Below are positions 1-11,653 of a stretch of 32,500 nt of DNA, in pieces (positions within the stretch are counted from its first letter, which is position 1; the number at the start of each line of letters is the position of its first letter). The notes under the pieces were generated by a model. That model searched no databases. It saw nothing but the letters and a program-made list of their open reading frames with translations, and was not told where the DNA came from. Position numbers and translations under genes: made by a program. Origin of the DNA: Bigelowiella natans CCMP2755 (taxonomy: Eukaryota > Cercozoa > Chlorarachniophyceae); contig ADNK01001706.1 of NCBI GenBank assembly GCA_000320545.1, positions 1-32,500 of the forward strand, read 5' to 3'.

Positions 1-345
1 AGTCGTGGAATGGCTTCTATGGAAGCTAGGAAGTTCAGTGTCAAAATCCTTCGCGAGAAACGATGGAATAGAGATCTGGGCGACGGTGATAATGACGATG
101 TCATTTCCGGGGGGGGGGCGGAGATGGAGTGCAAGAGCCGCGCGGATGGCAGCGTCTTGGGGTATGAGGACGAATTTGATGCTGATTCTGGCTCGAGAAT
201 AGACAGAGGAGGAGTGCTAGGAGGAGAGAGCATAGCTGAAGCAAAGGATGGCAATAACGTCAGTGGGAAGGGGGGTGAGGAGGAGGAGGATGACGGGGTG
301 GGGACGGAGGCTTTTGATTCTATGCCAATGCCAGACGACTTCTGA
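1..345 (+). CDS. C-terminal part of an acidic protein, partial at the window edge
   Basis: The frame is open from the first base to a TGA at 343-345, giving about 114 residues that must be the last exon, or part of it, of a gene starting outside the window. The product is hydrophilic, with a glycine run coded by a G tract near 110-119, a strongly acidic stretch (GGEEEEDDG) and the end DSMPMPDDF. No domain is recognisable; it looks like a disordered tail. An in-frame ATG at 10 exists, but nothing marks it as a start. The neighbour downstream is the convergent kinesin gene. Confidence rests only on the open frame and its protein-like composition. Confidence 0.5.
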   Translation, partial: SRGMASMEARKFSVKILREKRWNRDLGDGDNDDVISGGGAEMECKSRADGSVLGYEDEFDADSGSRIDRGGVLGGESIAEAKDGNNVSGKGGEEEEDDGVGTEAFDSMPMPDDF

Positions 346-1235
346 TCACAGACCAAAAAAAGACTACAAATGGTCTTTTGGTTGAATGGGAAGGAGGAGA
401 GAGTGGGCTAACCGAGGGAGGCGGAGTATATTTCCTTCCCGTCTTAACGTTTTCGTGTTTATAGTTATTTTAACTGTCAATCTTTATTTTTAGTAGTTTG
501 GTTATTGGTTATTGTCATTGTTGTTGTTGTTGTTTTTGGGATCGTTTCTCTTATGTACGTACCGTACCGATGTACCTGGTATGCGTCAGATGCAAGTGTA
601 TCGACACGTGTTGTGCAGCACAGTTTCTTGTCTTTAGCATTGCAAGTAAACTGATCAATCTGCTGTACACTCTAGCTAGCTAGCTAGCTAGCACTAGCTA
701 TCTAGCTATGTGCATTCACAAGCATCTAGACATGCTAGCATGCTACCATGACAAGTCTAGATGTGCTAGCTAGCTAGATGCGCACGTACAGTACTAGAGC
801 ATGCTAGCATGAGCATGCATCGTGTGCACTACTAGATTAGCTAGCTGCTAGCCAGTACTTGGCAGAGTACACTGCTAGACTGTGCAATGCTAGAATGCAC
901 ATACAACGCACACTTTGTCCATTGCAGCATATGTTCTGACCGGACATGCAACTGCACAAGCTTGCTTGCTGCATTGTGCACTTTGTTAAACCGGCCGTGG
1001 CATTGCAGTAGCTAGGTAGCATAGTGCAGAAAAGGGTCAGCATGAGATGCACGTACATGACTAGATGCACAAATGATTCCTAGCTTAATCTTATCTAGTT
1101 ATGTTGATTGAGAACAGTGGTAACATGCGGAAAAATGTAAGATGTGAAGTTCCGCGCAGCTTAGTATTGGAATCATAACGGATGATTATCTGAGTTTTGG
1201 TATCTGTCTCAGCCATTTTCATGCTTCTAATGCAA
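346..1235. other. Convergent intergenic spacer with CTAG/CATG word DNA
   Basis: This lies between two 3' ends. About 346-650 is ordinary T-rich downstream sequence. About 660-1080 is dense in palindromic words: GCTAGC, TCTAGA, GCATGC, TGCA. By eye there are roughly eighteen CTAG in positions 660-860, where chance would give about one. No coding frame is convincing here. Confidence 0.7.
672..692. repeat. (CTAG)n tetranucleotide microsatellite
   Basis: Five uninterrupted copies of the self-complementary unit CTAG, at the start of the word-rich block and flanked by further CTAG-bearing words. Each unit is its own reverse complement, so the run can fold on either strand. Confidence 0.85.
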
Positions 1236-4200
1236 TTACTTCGAAGTCACTAACTTCAGTTTGTCGGCAAATCTGCAAGGAAATATCGGATAATTAGCAA
1301 AACAGATTCTAAGGTAAGATGCAGTGAAAAAATAAAACATTCATCATTATAAAAGTAATATATGTAGATTAAATATGTGTATATAAATGTGTATATTGTG
1401 CAATATGCTTGCAAATATGAACTACCGTAGAGTACAGAGACTCTCTCCAAGATTGCTTTCTTGAGAGGCTATATTTACTACCACAGCCGTTTTACCGGTC
1501 CCGCTCAAAGCCTGATGCAGGAGATACGTGAGTTTTGAGTCACGATATGGCACGTGCTTCGATTTTTCAGCAAGTGCCCGCACAGTATTCCCTAAGAGTG
1601 AAAGAGAAGTATTGATAGATTTTGCCTCCGCCAAACGCTCCCCGTCCGCATTTGTCTTGGACAACCTCTCTGAACCAGCAAGATCAACTAAAGTCAGCTT
1701 TGATTGGACAGTTTTCTTTCCTTCATCTTGCTTTCCTTCGATGTAGAGCTGGAATATTGTGTGGGAACGTGAAGAGCGTGCGTTCATCTGGGTACTTGCC
1801 CGCGTTGCTCTCTCTGCGGCGGAACGTGTGAGCTCATGAAGGCGTGCTGGGGACTCAACAGGAACCTTTGTCAATCCAACTACTTCTACCTTTCCCTCTT
1901 TATTCTTCTTAATTTCAAGCCCGCCGAAGCTATCTTTACTATTCGAGGCTCTGGGAGAGGAACGAGGAGATTTTATCGACCGTGGAGATTTAAGGCTTCG
2001 CCTGCCGCCACCGCCACCGTTACCGTTGACGGACAACCTTTTCTTTGCAGAGCTACCACTGGCAAGTAAATCATATATGTTTTCATTATAAATTTCCATG
2101 ATTGAAGCAGAAAGGACATAGATCCAGTTCTTCTGTTTACTTTCCTCGATTGTAGAGAAGATGTGATCTATGGCCCTTGGAATAACACCACGAAGCTCCC
2201 CAGTTTTCAAATTGCACTCAGGCGGACCAAACATGGTGAAGGTTTTACCACTTCCCGTTTGTCCATACGCAAAGAGGGTGACATCAAAACCATCCATGGA
2301 AGAGGTAATCAGGGGCCTCACATGTTCAAAAATGTCGCTTTGAACTGAATCCGTACCAAAAATTCGATCAAAAGTAAATGTATGGCGTTTTCGTCGCCTT
2401 GTTCGGGATGATACAGTTGAAGCAGCAGCTTGAGTAACATCAAGAACTCCAAGCCCGTCCTCAAGTCGTGAACGAAAGTCCACCTCACTATCGCCGCTGT
2501 CTTTTCCCATTGGTCGAATACGACAGTAAACCCGCACATGGCCGAGGAGATCCTGGACCCGATTGTGTAATGCTCGCCTTCTATCCTCTTCAGCCCGTCG
2601 AAGCTTTTCCGAAGCCTGAAATTGTGCCTGTGATTCCTGCACTTTCCTCAGTGCCTCTTCCAGAGCAGCTTGTTGCATCTGCATTTTTTTGGTAGCTTCT
2701 TCGAGGGCAGCTTGTTGCATTTGCATAGTTTGAGTATTCTCCTCGTTTTTACGCTGTGTCTCTTCAAGGTTCTTTTCTAATTCCTTCTTGAGCTCTAATT
2801 CTCGTCCCTTTGCAGCCTTTTCTTTCAAACGAGTTGCTTCCAAGACAGCAGCTGCAGCTGCTTTCGCCGCCTCAGCTTCAGCCTGTACTCTTCTTTGTTT
2901 CCTTCTAGTATCCTCTAGCTCTGCTAAAGCTGCTTCCTCTTTGACTCGCAATTTATCTTCAAGTTTTTGGACATTATCGCGAAGTTCCTTCGACAGATTT
3001 TGAGATTTTAGAGCTTCTGCTTCAGCATCTAACAATTAACAATCATCACTGGGTGGTGGATACGATTTGTATATTTATGCAACTACCGCTTTTGATTTTC
3101 TTCTCCTCTGCAAGGGCTGCTTGCATCTCCTTGAATTTACCTGGAAGTTCTCATTCATCTCCCATGTTACACAAATAAGCAAAGATAAGCATTACTTTCA
3201 TAGTTTTGAACGATCTCCTTAGCTTTGGTTTCAGCCTGAATATGATTTGTGTTGTGAGCTTTCATCTGTCAAAAACTAAACCCATGATAGTACCTTAGCT
3301 CGTGCTAACGTTTGTTCGGCTAGTTTGGCCTCGATCTGAGCTATGTTTTCTCTGAGTTTCTGGCTAGTGGAACTATTTTTTGTCATTTCCGCCTTGATAC
3401 GATCTTTCTCCTCCAGCTCAGCTAAGTAGATAATTATGAGTTCTTTGTTTTCATTTTGTCTAGGATGCTACCTTTAATCTTATTTCGCATCTGGATTATC
3501 TTTGTCTCAAGGTCTCGTGCCGTTGTTTCTTGCTCTTTACTAAGAAATGCCAATTTAGTTCAGAATTACACGCATATACTTTTCAATCCGCTATTAGCTC
3601 ATATTTTGACCGTTTTTTCTCAGCCTCCTGATTCCTTTCCTTTTCCTTTCCAAGATTTTCCTCCACGCCTTTTCAATTGAATGGCATCACATACAGTACT
3701 GATTCTATGGGATAAATAGAAGGAAGGTACCTTCTAAAGCCCTAGCAGCTTCAGCTGCCTTCTTGGATTCCTAAATATCATTAACGTAAAAACGTAAACT
3801 CGCTGAAGTATTTTAGAGATATCATACCTCTAGCCTTTTCTTTTCTTCATCTCCGAGTTTACTTCTCAAGTCTTCGACCTGTATTATTCAATGGAAATAT
3901 TTTTAGATGAGAAATTAAAGTAGTAAGATGTTTCGACATTACTTGCTGTTGGAGCATCTTTGATTCTTCGGTTCGCTTGTTGGCGTTATTAGATTCCATC
4001 TTTCGGAGTTGTTCCTCCTACATACTAATCAGTTCAAAAGCAGAACAAACTACATATCATAATTAAGTACCCTCTCCAAAGCTCTTTGTAGTCCAGCTAG
4101 ACGTTGCTCGAGTCTTGTAACTTCCGCTGTATGTATAAAAATAGTCTTAGATAAGAATAATGCTTGGTGATGGCTGGCAAGGAGAGAGAGATTTCTTTTG

Positions 4201-5211
4201 GGGGGGGAGGGAGAGTTATCTAATAAATTCTCAAGAATTACCAGCCTTTGCTTCGGCATTTTCTTTTGCCTTTTGAGCTGCTGCTCGCTGGAGATCAACA
4301 GCAGATTGGGCATACTTTGTTGCTTTTTCGAATTTCTGCGCCTCCAAGTCAATTTCGTCTCCTTCAGAAGGGTGGTCAACCTCGATATTAAGAGGGGCAG
4401 CATTCTCAATCTTTTCCGTTGGTTCGGAGTTAGGCACTATCTTTCCAATGAAATCAGAGGGATCTTGGAGTTTATTTTCCATCTGTTTCCTTGTGGTCTC
4501 CAAAGAGTTATTATAAACTTCCTGGCGGTCTTTACGCCTGTTCAGCTTTTCATTGTATGCCTTGATTTTCTCGTAGCCCTTGTATTTAATGTAGAAAACT
4601 GTAATCGCAAGGGCTTCATTCATGAGATTTGAGAGTTAAGACCTTTTTATGGTGATTTAATTGCTGCAGCAGTCGCGTGTTGTAGGCTCGCAACGGATCT
4701 TCTCTTCGTACTCCTACAAATCCGACGATACCATTTGCTAATGGAACATCTTCGGATGCTGAAATGTTTTCTTTAGATACGCTGGCTTCTACTTTCTTTT
4801 TCTCATTCTCAAAATTGAGCCGTTTCCCCATTAGAATATCCCTAATTAGAATCCAAGCATTAAACTTACTTTATCAACAAGATGATGGATGCCTAACCTG
4901 AAAGATAATCCTTCTTGAACCCACATAGATCTATGAAGTCGCTTTACAGGAGTGTTGCTGCTTTGAGATGAAATAGATCCTCTTGGGGAATTCAAAGGTG
5001 ACATCTGAGGGGTTCCTGGTGGCGAAAAGTGAAAGCGAGGGGTACCCGCTGTCGATGATGAGGGAGATGGGCATGGGGATGCCCCAAGATTTAATGAACC
5101 CCTGGGTACTCTGAGAGGTGGAAAGCTTCCATCAGTTGCTGATGATGCACTAGCTTCACGTGATTTGCTGTTCTTCATCCTTCGACGACGCCTAGATTTT
5201 CTTCGTGGCAT
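1236..5211 (-). CDS. C-terminal-motor kinesin (kinesin-14 type), 14 exons
   Basis: Microtubule motor, probably minus-end directed. Exons from the 5' end: 5211-4898, 4841-4643, 4578-4242, 4126-4071, 4017-3943, 3878-3828, 3770-3731, 3668-3611, 3539-3472, 3421-3294, 3235-3196, 3140-3087, 3028-1426, 1272-1236. All junctions are GT-AG and all phases agree, giving about 1,019 residues. The start is MPRRKSRRRRR, then a Ser/Pro-rich head, then coiled coil to about residue 630 with a 14-residue duplication (MQMQQAALEEA twice). The neck and motor follow (HVRVYCRIRP; P-loop GQTGSGKT at about 729-736; switch I NARSSRSH; switch II LVDLAGSE). A neck before a C-terminal motor is the kinesin-14 arrangement. 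The motor carries a Gly/Arg/Ser-rich insert after YDLLA. The last exon adds FADKLKLVTSK and stops. Introns are 50-153 nt; twelve of thirteen lie before the motor exon. Confidence 0.93.
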
Positions 5212-7724
5212 ACAAACGAAGAGGCTTTATTGTTAAAGTTAAGATGACTTCTGCCCAGCTCAACTACAAGTGGCTCTGGTATCGATCGTCTGTTTTGTGC
5301 GGTGTCCGCTGTCAGATTTCGAATTAAGATGGAACGAAGAGCAAGAAGCAATCATGTCCTTTGAAAACATAGTAAACTTCAAATTAGCGACAACTTCCAA
5401 GAAGCACTCTGTGGTGAAAACGCCACGTGATTACAAGCGTGAGTGCAAAGATACGCAGTTTTGCTGGACCATAAATGCGAAGATTCGCAGCAGAAAAGAA
5501 GCACGTGTGCCAAAAACGAGGCCATCTTTGTCAAAATTGCACATTTTCACTCCACTTTGGGTGATGTTGGCCTTCTGGTGTCATTTTTTCTCACGTTGTG
5601 CAGCATGCACCTGGATCACCTTGAGGTTTCGAGAAAACCACTGTCCCGTCTCTGTTTTGGGAAACTTGTGCGCACGCCTGCAGACTTGAAACGTTCAGCT
5701 TCACCTTGACTTGCTTCGATCACTCATTCGTTCAATGCAGTCGCTCGTTCACTCTTGCACTCGTTCGATCAACCTGGTTGGAATCTTGATTTCCAGGGCT
5801 GCGTGGTCGTCTGTTGTGCTGGCGAGCGAAACTGGACCAACTCATCAACACACGAGGTGTTGGACTTGTTTGACTTGAGAGCATGCAAGGGCACCGTGCT
5901 GATCGAGAGCTGCAAACTCGGGGGACTCCCTGTGAGCACGAAAGTCACAAATGTCCTGAAAATTGTTTGCGTCTAGACGTCCACGATTTTCGCGACGATG
6001 CGCCAGTGCGTGCGAACTGACAAAGCTGGAAAGCCAGCGAAGGGTGAAACCACTTGGTGTGCAGCTGAGAGCAGTTTTGCACACACTCGAGACACAAAGG
6101 CGTTCAGCTGACTAGCTGAGGACGGTGCACACTGGCATGAGTCCACGTCTTTGTCGCTCCTTGGCACTTCTGGCTGGATCAGCTGGACTCCAGCACTGTC
6201 ATGCTGACTAGCTCTGGAGCTGACGCACATCATTGTTGAAATTTGGCAACGTCCAAATCTGGAAGTGTGCGCGATGCTGGCATGGCGGCATGTCTAGATG
6301 GCACACGCAGGCCTGGATCACGTGCACACTGGACCATCGTGCACTGCACAATCGATCAAACAATGCAGTCACGTTGGAAACAGCTAGACAGCTGACCACG
6401 CTAGCGCGCGCGCTCTTGCGCTGACAGCTAGACAGGACACAGCATAATCAGCGTGACAACGGGTTCACGTTTTCACGCGCAGACACTGGGACCGGTCGAT
6501 GCAGATGCAATGATCCACGAACATTTGTGCAAATGCCAGGTTAGTCACTGCTGGTGTGCATTGCGCTTGCACGTTGACTAGTTGAGTCAAGGTACACAAG
6601 CCTGACAGCCTGCTAGCCTGATGCGAGCGTGGTGGCTCGCACTGATGATGCATGCTAGCACGTTGCATCGCGCTGGTGCGTGGTGTCCACAACACAACTA
6701 GCTAGACGAATTGCGCGTGAGCATTCTGGGAGAGCAAAAAAACACAGAAAATTCTGATGATTCCGGTGAGATCTAGCTAGTGCGGCCAAGCATGACACGA
6801 TCAAAAAGTGGATTTGAGAACACCACGCTTGAGCACAGGATCACTCTGACAGACAGTCGAGCTAGCGGGAGCACAAGCTAGCAAGGCATGACAAAAATGA
6901 GAGGCGCTGCGAAAATTTGAGTTTGGTGTGACAATTCGAAATTTCGTGCTTTTTTTTCAGGCCTCAGAATTTGTCACACATTGACCTCCAGCCTAGCAGC
7001 CTCCAGCACATTTGAAAATTGAATTTTTCCTCGAACTAAGCCAAAACGTGCATTTTTTGCACATAAATCATCCAGTGCCGCTGCATTGCTTTGGTTTTTG
7101 CAGGAAACATGCGAAACTGTGAAATAACCGGGTTTCGCCAAGTTGTGAATGCAGCAATCATCAATTGACAGCGCCCTCCATTGAGCAACAACAGCTGCAG
7201 CCCACTGCACGTGTGCGTGCAGCAATGGTCGGCACAACAAATGCAATGCAATGGACAAATAATATGTTCGATCTAGAATCGAAATTGAAAATTGCGCAAG
7301 CGAATCAATCCATCGTCGTGCACGTACATTCATCTCTAGATCTTGTCATGCGCACAGCGCCATGCAGATTTTCAGTTGCACACCTCTGCGTAGTCGACTT
7401 CACACATCACAACTGTGAACTCTCGCTGACTAGACGAAGCACATGCCATGTACGTACGTGTGTGTACATAATGTCTAGATGTGTCCAGGTGTGTGCGGCA
7501 TAGAACACATAATGCATGCAATATTTCTCAGACTAATTGTACTAAATACATGCACACGTATTGCAGTGTACATCAAGACATCTAGCCTTATGAATTTTTA
7601 CGTCCACAGAAATAGTAGATGAAAATGAATGTCTGATGATGGGCCCATTTTCCTTGAACAAACGCCTAGCCTTCAACCGTACGTAGTGATGCCTAGCTTC
7701 TTAATTCATCCTCCTACTTCAGCA
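5212..7724. other. Long spacer rich in palindromic words, no gene seen
   Basis: From 5212 to about 5700 this is upstream sequence of the kinesin. From about 5700 to 7560 it is word DNA: repeated TCTAGA, GCTAGC, TGCACA, CATGC and GTGCA, with short AT-rich interruptions (about 6720-7160). Six frames hold only short frames without domain signs or splice support. 7560-7724 is plain sequence downstream of the ELOF1 gene. Confidence 0.55.
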
Positions 7725-8241
7725 CTAGTAATTTTCGTCCTGATTTTCATATTGATTATCTTCTAAAGCCTTATCCCCTTGATCCTGGTCATTTCCCAGA
7801 GCCTTATCCATGCTTTCACCGACCTCCCTTTCATACTCCTCATCATCTTTGTTGACTCTTTCAGTCTCGTCAATCCATTCCGAATAAACATCTATGGGCT
7901 CCGTAAGATCTAAAGGATTCACACAGGGCACCATGAATGCGAGGTTGACGATATGCTCGTATGTAAAAGGAAAGGAACGTGGGAGAAAAGAATTCTTACT
8001 ATTTGTCTTCATCTGGAATCGCTCAGTGCAGATTCGACAACGAATAAGCGCTGTCTGTGCCTTATGATCACTAAAAAGGAATCAGACACTCAACCACCAC
8101 ATTGCTTACTGGAGTTCACCATTATACTTACAATTTGACTTCGCAGCTCTGTCTGTGGTTGCAGAAGGGACAATCAAAGACTGTTGCTGTCTTCCTTCGA
8201 ATTTTCTTCACTACTTTGGCCTTAGATTTTCGTCTCCCCAT
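7725..8241 (-). CDS. ELOF1: Transcription elongation factor Elf1/ELOF1, 3 exons
   Basis: Small zinc-ribbon factor that binds elongating RNA polymerase II (family knowledge). Exons 8241-8132, 8070-8000 and 7909-7725 join in phase through GT-AG introns of 61 and 90 nt to give about 121 residues. The start MGRRKSKAK is the family hallmark. Two cysteine pairs, CPFCNH and CRICTE, form the zinc site, followed by the conserved LTEPIDVYSEWID. After this core comes a tail of about 45 residues rich in Asp, Glu, Gln and Asn (ending NQYENQDENY), longer than in animal ELOF1 but similar in kind to the acidic tail of yeast Elf1. The gene is head-to-head with the telobox-Myb gene; the ATG starts are about 445 bp apart. 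Confidence 0.95.
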
Positions 8242-8684
8242 TTTCTACCTACTTTAAGTAGAGCAATGAGTTTCTTCCAAAGCAGGGGGAGATGAGCACT
8301 ACTTTTTAAAAGGCCGGCTCAGGGGAAGGATGTCGATAGCTCGAATAATCATGACCTTGTGAGGCTGTTGTCGCAGAGATAAAATGGGATCTATTCTTTG
8401 CTTATGATGTCTCACCCGCAATTTATCGGGTTCTATCTTCCACTCCCTTTAGCCGCACTGAATTTGAGGTCGATTTCCTGATTTCTATGGATTTCAATTC
8501 TTCATTATTGTCTCCCGAAGATTAAGACGTAACATCACACCCAAACACTTCCTGCTCGACTTGTTCCAATGATTTTCTCGAATTTCGACATTATATTTCC
8601 CAAGCTCGATGTCGCACATGGAAAACCACTGGAATGGACAGTCGAGATTTCGGAAGGTCTTCCCGCGAAGGCAAATCGTGAATT
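8242..8684. promoter_or_regulatory. Divergent intergenic region between ELOF1 and the telobox-Myb gene
   Basis: This stretch holds the 5' ends of both genes, so it should contain both promoters. I see no clear TATA box and no CTAG word DNA. An ATG at 8569 opens a frame that could be a first exon of the Myb gene (splice 8656 to 8773, phase-compatible), which would shorten the spacer to 327 bp. Confidence 0.5.
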
Positions 8685-10546
8685 ATGCCCTCCTGGTACG
8701 CCTCTTTGTTCTCCAACCCGAGCCCACAATGTACAAGACCTAACGCTCATAGAAACGACCACCTCTTTCAAGGAAGATCATGTGAGGAAATGAAGGGGAA
8801 TAGTCTTGCACAAATTCGTAAAAAAGAAATCCCGATGGCTAAACACCCTGCGAGTAGACAACGAAACATAGAATCTGATATGCGCTACACGCTAAGCCGG
8901 AGTACTATGAAAGGAGGCGATGTAATCGTCGAGAACAAAGTAGAACATGAGAATGGTACGAAGTGTAACTCCAATGAGCTGGAGGAAACGAACGACAATC
9001 CCGCTTTGAAGGAAAGAACGAAGGACGTGACTTTCGTATCCGAAGAAAAGAGTGTGGCAATGAAACGTAAATTCAAAGAAAACATTCAAGATAAAAGTGT
9101 AAGTAGCGATCATAATCACTCACGCAAGAGATTCTGCAAAAGTGGGAAGGAAAAATCGACCGAGCTGTCCTTGAAGGATGCAGCGGACAAATCCCAACTC
9201 GTCGTTGCGAATGGAAACGGAATAAAAGGTGCATTGTCTCAAAATGTTTCAGGAAAAAGTTCCGATATAAACTCGAATAAAAAATCAATCGAATTGGTTT
9301 TAAAGAAAAAGGTGAATAATCATAATAGAACCCTGTTCTCGCGTACGCAAAAAATAATTTTAAAACTATCCATGTTCGCACAAATATCAACGCAGGAAAA
9401 TGATGGAAGGTTGCAAGGATTTCCGGAGAAAGAAATTATTGAGGAATATAAGCACCAAACGAAACAGCTTTTGCAGATGGTTTTCATTTTTTTTTATAGA
9501 TTGCGAAAAACTGAATTGAGCTTCCTTCAGGCTAAAAATGGCTGCTGCGCAAAGAGTCAACTTGGTCTAAAAAAAGGATATTTCTGCAAATATCTTCTTG
9601 GGCTTTTCAAAGTCATTGATGTATTCTTAAATGAAAGATTAACATTGATATCTAAGGCTATGGAGGGAATAACCGAAAGCAACAAGATAACTCTGACAGA
9701 GAACTTCAAAGCAATACTTCAAAATGAATGGAAGATAGGGTCAAACCAGCTCGAAACTAATTCAATGATGTTCATGGCATGGCATAAGGAGGCATTGAAA
9801 CATTCTCCAACTTTTATTGATGAAGCGAAGTTACATATATCTGAGAGAAATAAGCTTCTTGAGAATCTTAAAAAGGTTATTCCATTTATAAAAAAGCTGT
9901 TGAATGCTCAGTCGAAATATTAATGCAGATCGCTGGCACATTCTCGGCATCGATTCTTCTTGAAAATAAGACCTCTTTACTGGAAATCGGACAAGGAGAA
10001 CTCTGCAACCCTGCATATGTTGAGAATGCAAGAGAGGGGAATCGCTGTAGCCAATGTTTTATTCCAGCCCTTCTGGTTAAAGGCAAGGTGGAGGTAAAAG
10101 CAATTGTAGGATTTATTAATAACAACAAGAAACTTTCATGGACCCAGGAGGAAGAGGACGCTCTTATCAGGGGTGTCAAAAAATTTGGTGAAGGAAACTG
10201 GATCATTATTCTATCGAGTTACAAAGCAATTTTCCAGTAACTCCTCATTGTTAGCTACTGCATTCCAACATTATGCACGTTCAACGTTCAACTGTCTTAC
10301 CCTCGCAACATACGATGTCTTTCTTTGTTTGTTTGTCATAGTCCATTTCGAACAAGTACCCATTTAGAGGACAAGTGGCGGAACCTAAAAAATAAGGGAT
10401 TGGTCTCGACAATTCGGAAGGAATCTTGGAGTCGTTTTGATTGTAGACGTAATGGTGAGTCAGAGTCCTTTCAAAGGCTAATACAGCGCAATACAAAAGG
10501 TTCAAAATTAGATCATGGATGTTTGACAAGGAAGAAAAGACCTTGA
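8685..10546 (+). CDS. Telobox-Myb protein, TRF-like telomere-binding candidate, 3 exons
   Basis: Exons 8685-9875, 9929-10236 and 10342-10546 join in phase (introns 53 and 105 nt), about 567 residues. The C-terminal Myb domain begins KLSWTQEEEDALIRGVKKFG and continues EGNW. Across the second intron it reads FRTSTHLEDKWRNL, which matches the third-helix telobox (consensus VDLKDKWRN) of proteins that bind TTAGGG-type repeats. In front lies a helical region (about residues 230-400) in the position of the TRF homology domain, but I cannot show homology. The N-terminal 200 residues are Lys/Ser-rich and disordered-looking. The start is uncertain: an ATG at 8569 with a splice 8656 to 8773 is also in phase. 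The 3' end could change if GTGAGT at 10455 is a donor. Role inferred: double-stranded telomere binding in the nucleus. Confidence 0.85.
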
Positions 10547-11304
10547 TTCTCTTGACAAAACTAGAAAAGGAGGTGATTCTCTTGCATGCAGCAGACACGT
10601 GTCTTGATGTGCAAGATGGTCCAAAACCATTTCAATGTCTCAAATAACAACAAATTTGTTCTTTGAATTGGAGTGGCTACGCGGCGTGAGCAAAACTCAT
10701 GATTGGACGTCTGCCTTTGAACTAATTTGATGATGAGGCGTGCTAGCGTGATCAGTAGACGTTCACAGTGCATTCAGAACATGAGCACAGAAAAACACTC
10801 AGACTCTTCAACAGCCTTAACAAGTGAAACTGACACTGAACACACAGCGATGAGCACTTCAAGCAAATCAGAGACGGTGAAATTTGTGACACATGAATCC
10901 AAATCATCTCTCTGACTTCGCTAAACCAGCAAAATTTGATGCTGATCTGGAGGTGTTCGTTCCACGTCTAGACGTGCACCTGGCTAGCTAGTTGGATCCA
11001 GGCAAATTGAATTTGAAAACAAACAGCGCAAAGGAATCTGCATCGCAAGCCATGCTGGCATGCTTCTTCGCATGCGCACAGCAGGTGCATGTGTGCATGC
11101 AGCTTTGTTCATTTGTGCTTGGCAATGCCAGAATGGCTGGCTGGATTTCTGGACTTCAAACAGGCACACGGTGAAATTGTGAGGGATCAATTTGCACTGT
11201 TCTGGCATTGACACTGAGAAACGCCAAATTAAACGTGCATTGAGCTGCTGAACTGCTGACGAATGGTTGAAACACGTTTGCAAACTTCCAGGTTCTCCAT
11301 GCCC
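10547..11304. other. Spacer of word DNA upstream of the retrotransposon
   Basis: This lies downstream of the Myb gene. GCATGC, GCTAGC, TCTAGA and TGTGCA words recur, densest at about 10950-11150. No supported gene. The same type of sequence resumes at 17014 on the other side of the retrotransposon, so the element sits inside a word-DNA spacer. Confidence 0.55.
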
Positions 11305-11630
11305 TGTAGCGCGTACCACTACGCGGGCACAAGTCACGTGCGACAACAAAGGGGTTGTCGCGGATATAGAATATAGATAACGTAGATATTAATACAGCAT
11401 AGGCACGTGGGTTCCGGCGGGACTCATGGCAGCACACCGGAAGTGTGCTGCCCCACGTGCGGCGGCATTCGCGAAAGCTTCGCGAATGATTACGCAGTGC
11501 ACGATTTAATAAAAATATAATCTTTAATAAAAATAAACACAACTCTTCAAAAGGAAGCAAACGTGCCTTTCCCCCCCCCTGCCTACTTGTGCACGTAGCG
11601 CCTCGGCCTGTGAACACCTTACGCGCAACA
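11305..11630 (+). repeat. 5' long terminal repeat
   Basis: 326 bp, TG...CA ends, read as identical to 16688-17013. It contains a possible TATA-like tract (TATAGAATATAG, near 11366), strong hairpins at 11403-11488, and three AATAAA hexamers at 11508, 11526 and 11532 that could act as the polyadenylation signal. A C tract at about 11571-11579 is a likely length-variable site. Confidence 0.95.
11403..11488 (+). other. Nested hairpins in the LTR
   Basis: GCACGTGGG (11403-11411) pairs with CCCACGTGC (11452-11460). Inside it GCAGCACAC (11429-11437) pairs with GTGTGCTGC (11443-11451) around a 5-nt loop. Six bases later CATTCGCGAA and TTCGCGAATG pair around AGC (11466-11488). All arms are perfect. 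The 3' LTR carries the same structures at 16786-16871. If transcribed they lie just before the AATAAA cluster. Confidence 0.8.
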
Positions 11631-11635
11631 ACCTT

Positions 11636-11653
11636 TGGCTTCCACACACGGGA
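11636..11653 (+). other. Candidate tRNA primer-binding site
   Basis: The first TGG after the 5' LTR starts 5 bases downstream (TGGCTTCCACACACGGGA). Primer sites usually begin with TGG, the complement of the tRNA CCA end, within a few bases of the LTR. I cannot name the tRNA, so this is a positional call. Confidence 0.35.

Noticed and set aside
3266-3293. 28-nt intron in the kinesin gene
   Set aside because: A 58-nt intron (3236-3293) using the next acceptor keeps the same frame and fits the size of the other introns, so it was preferred.
5270-5689. 139-codon frame on the plus strand upstream of the kinesin
   Set aside because: It starts at GTG, has no domain signs or splice support, and lies in the kinesin 5' flank running into word DNA.
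11156-11647. 163-codon minus-strand frame across the 5' LTR
   Set aside because: It runs through the LTR and its hairpins and reappears in part at the 3' LTR; it is a by-product of the repeat, not a gene.
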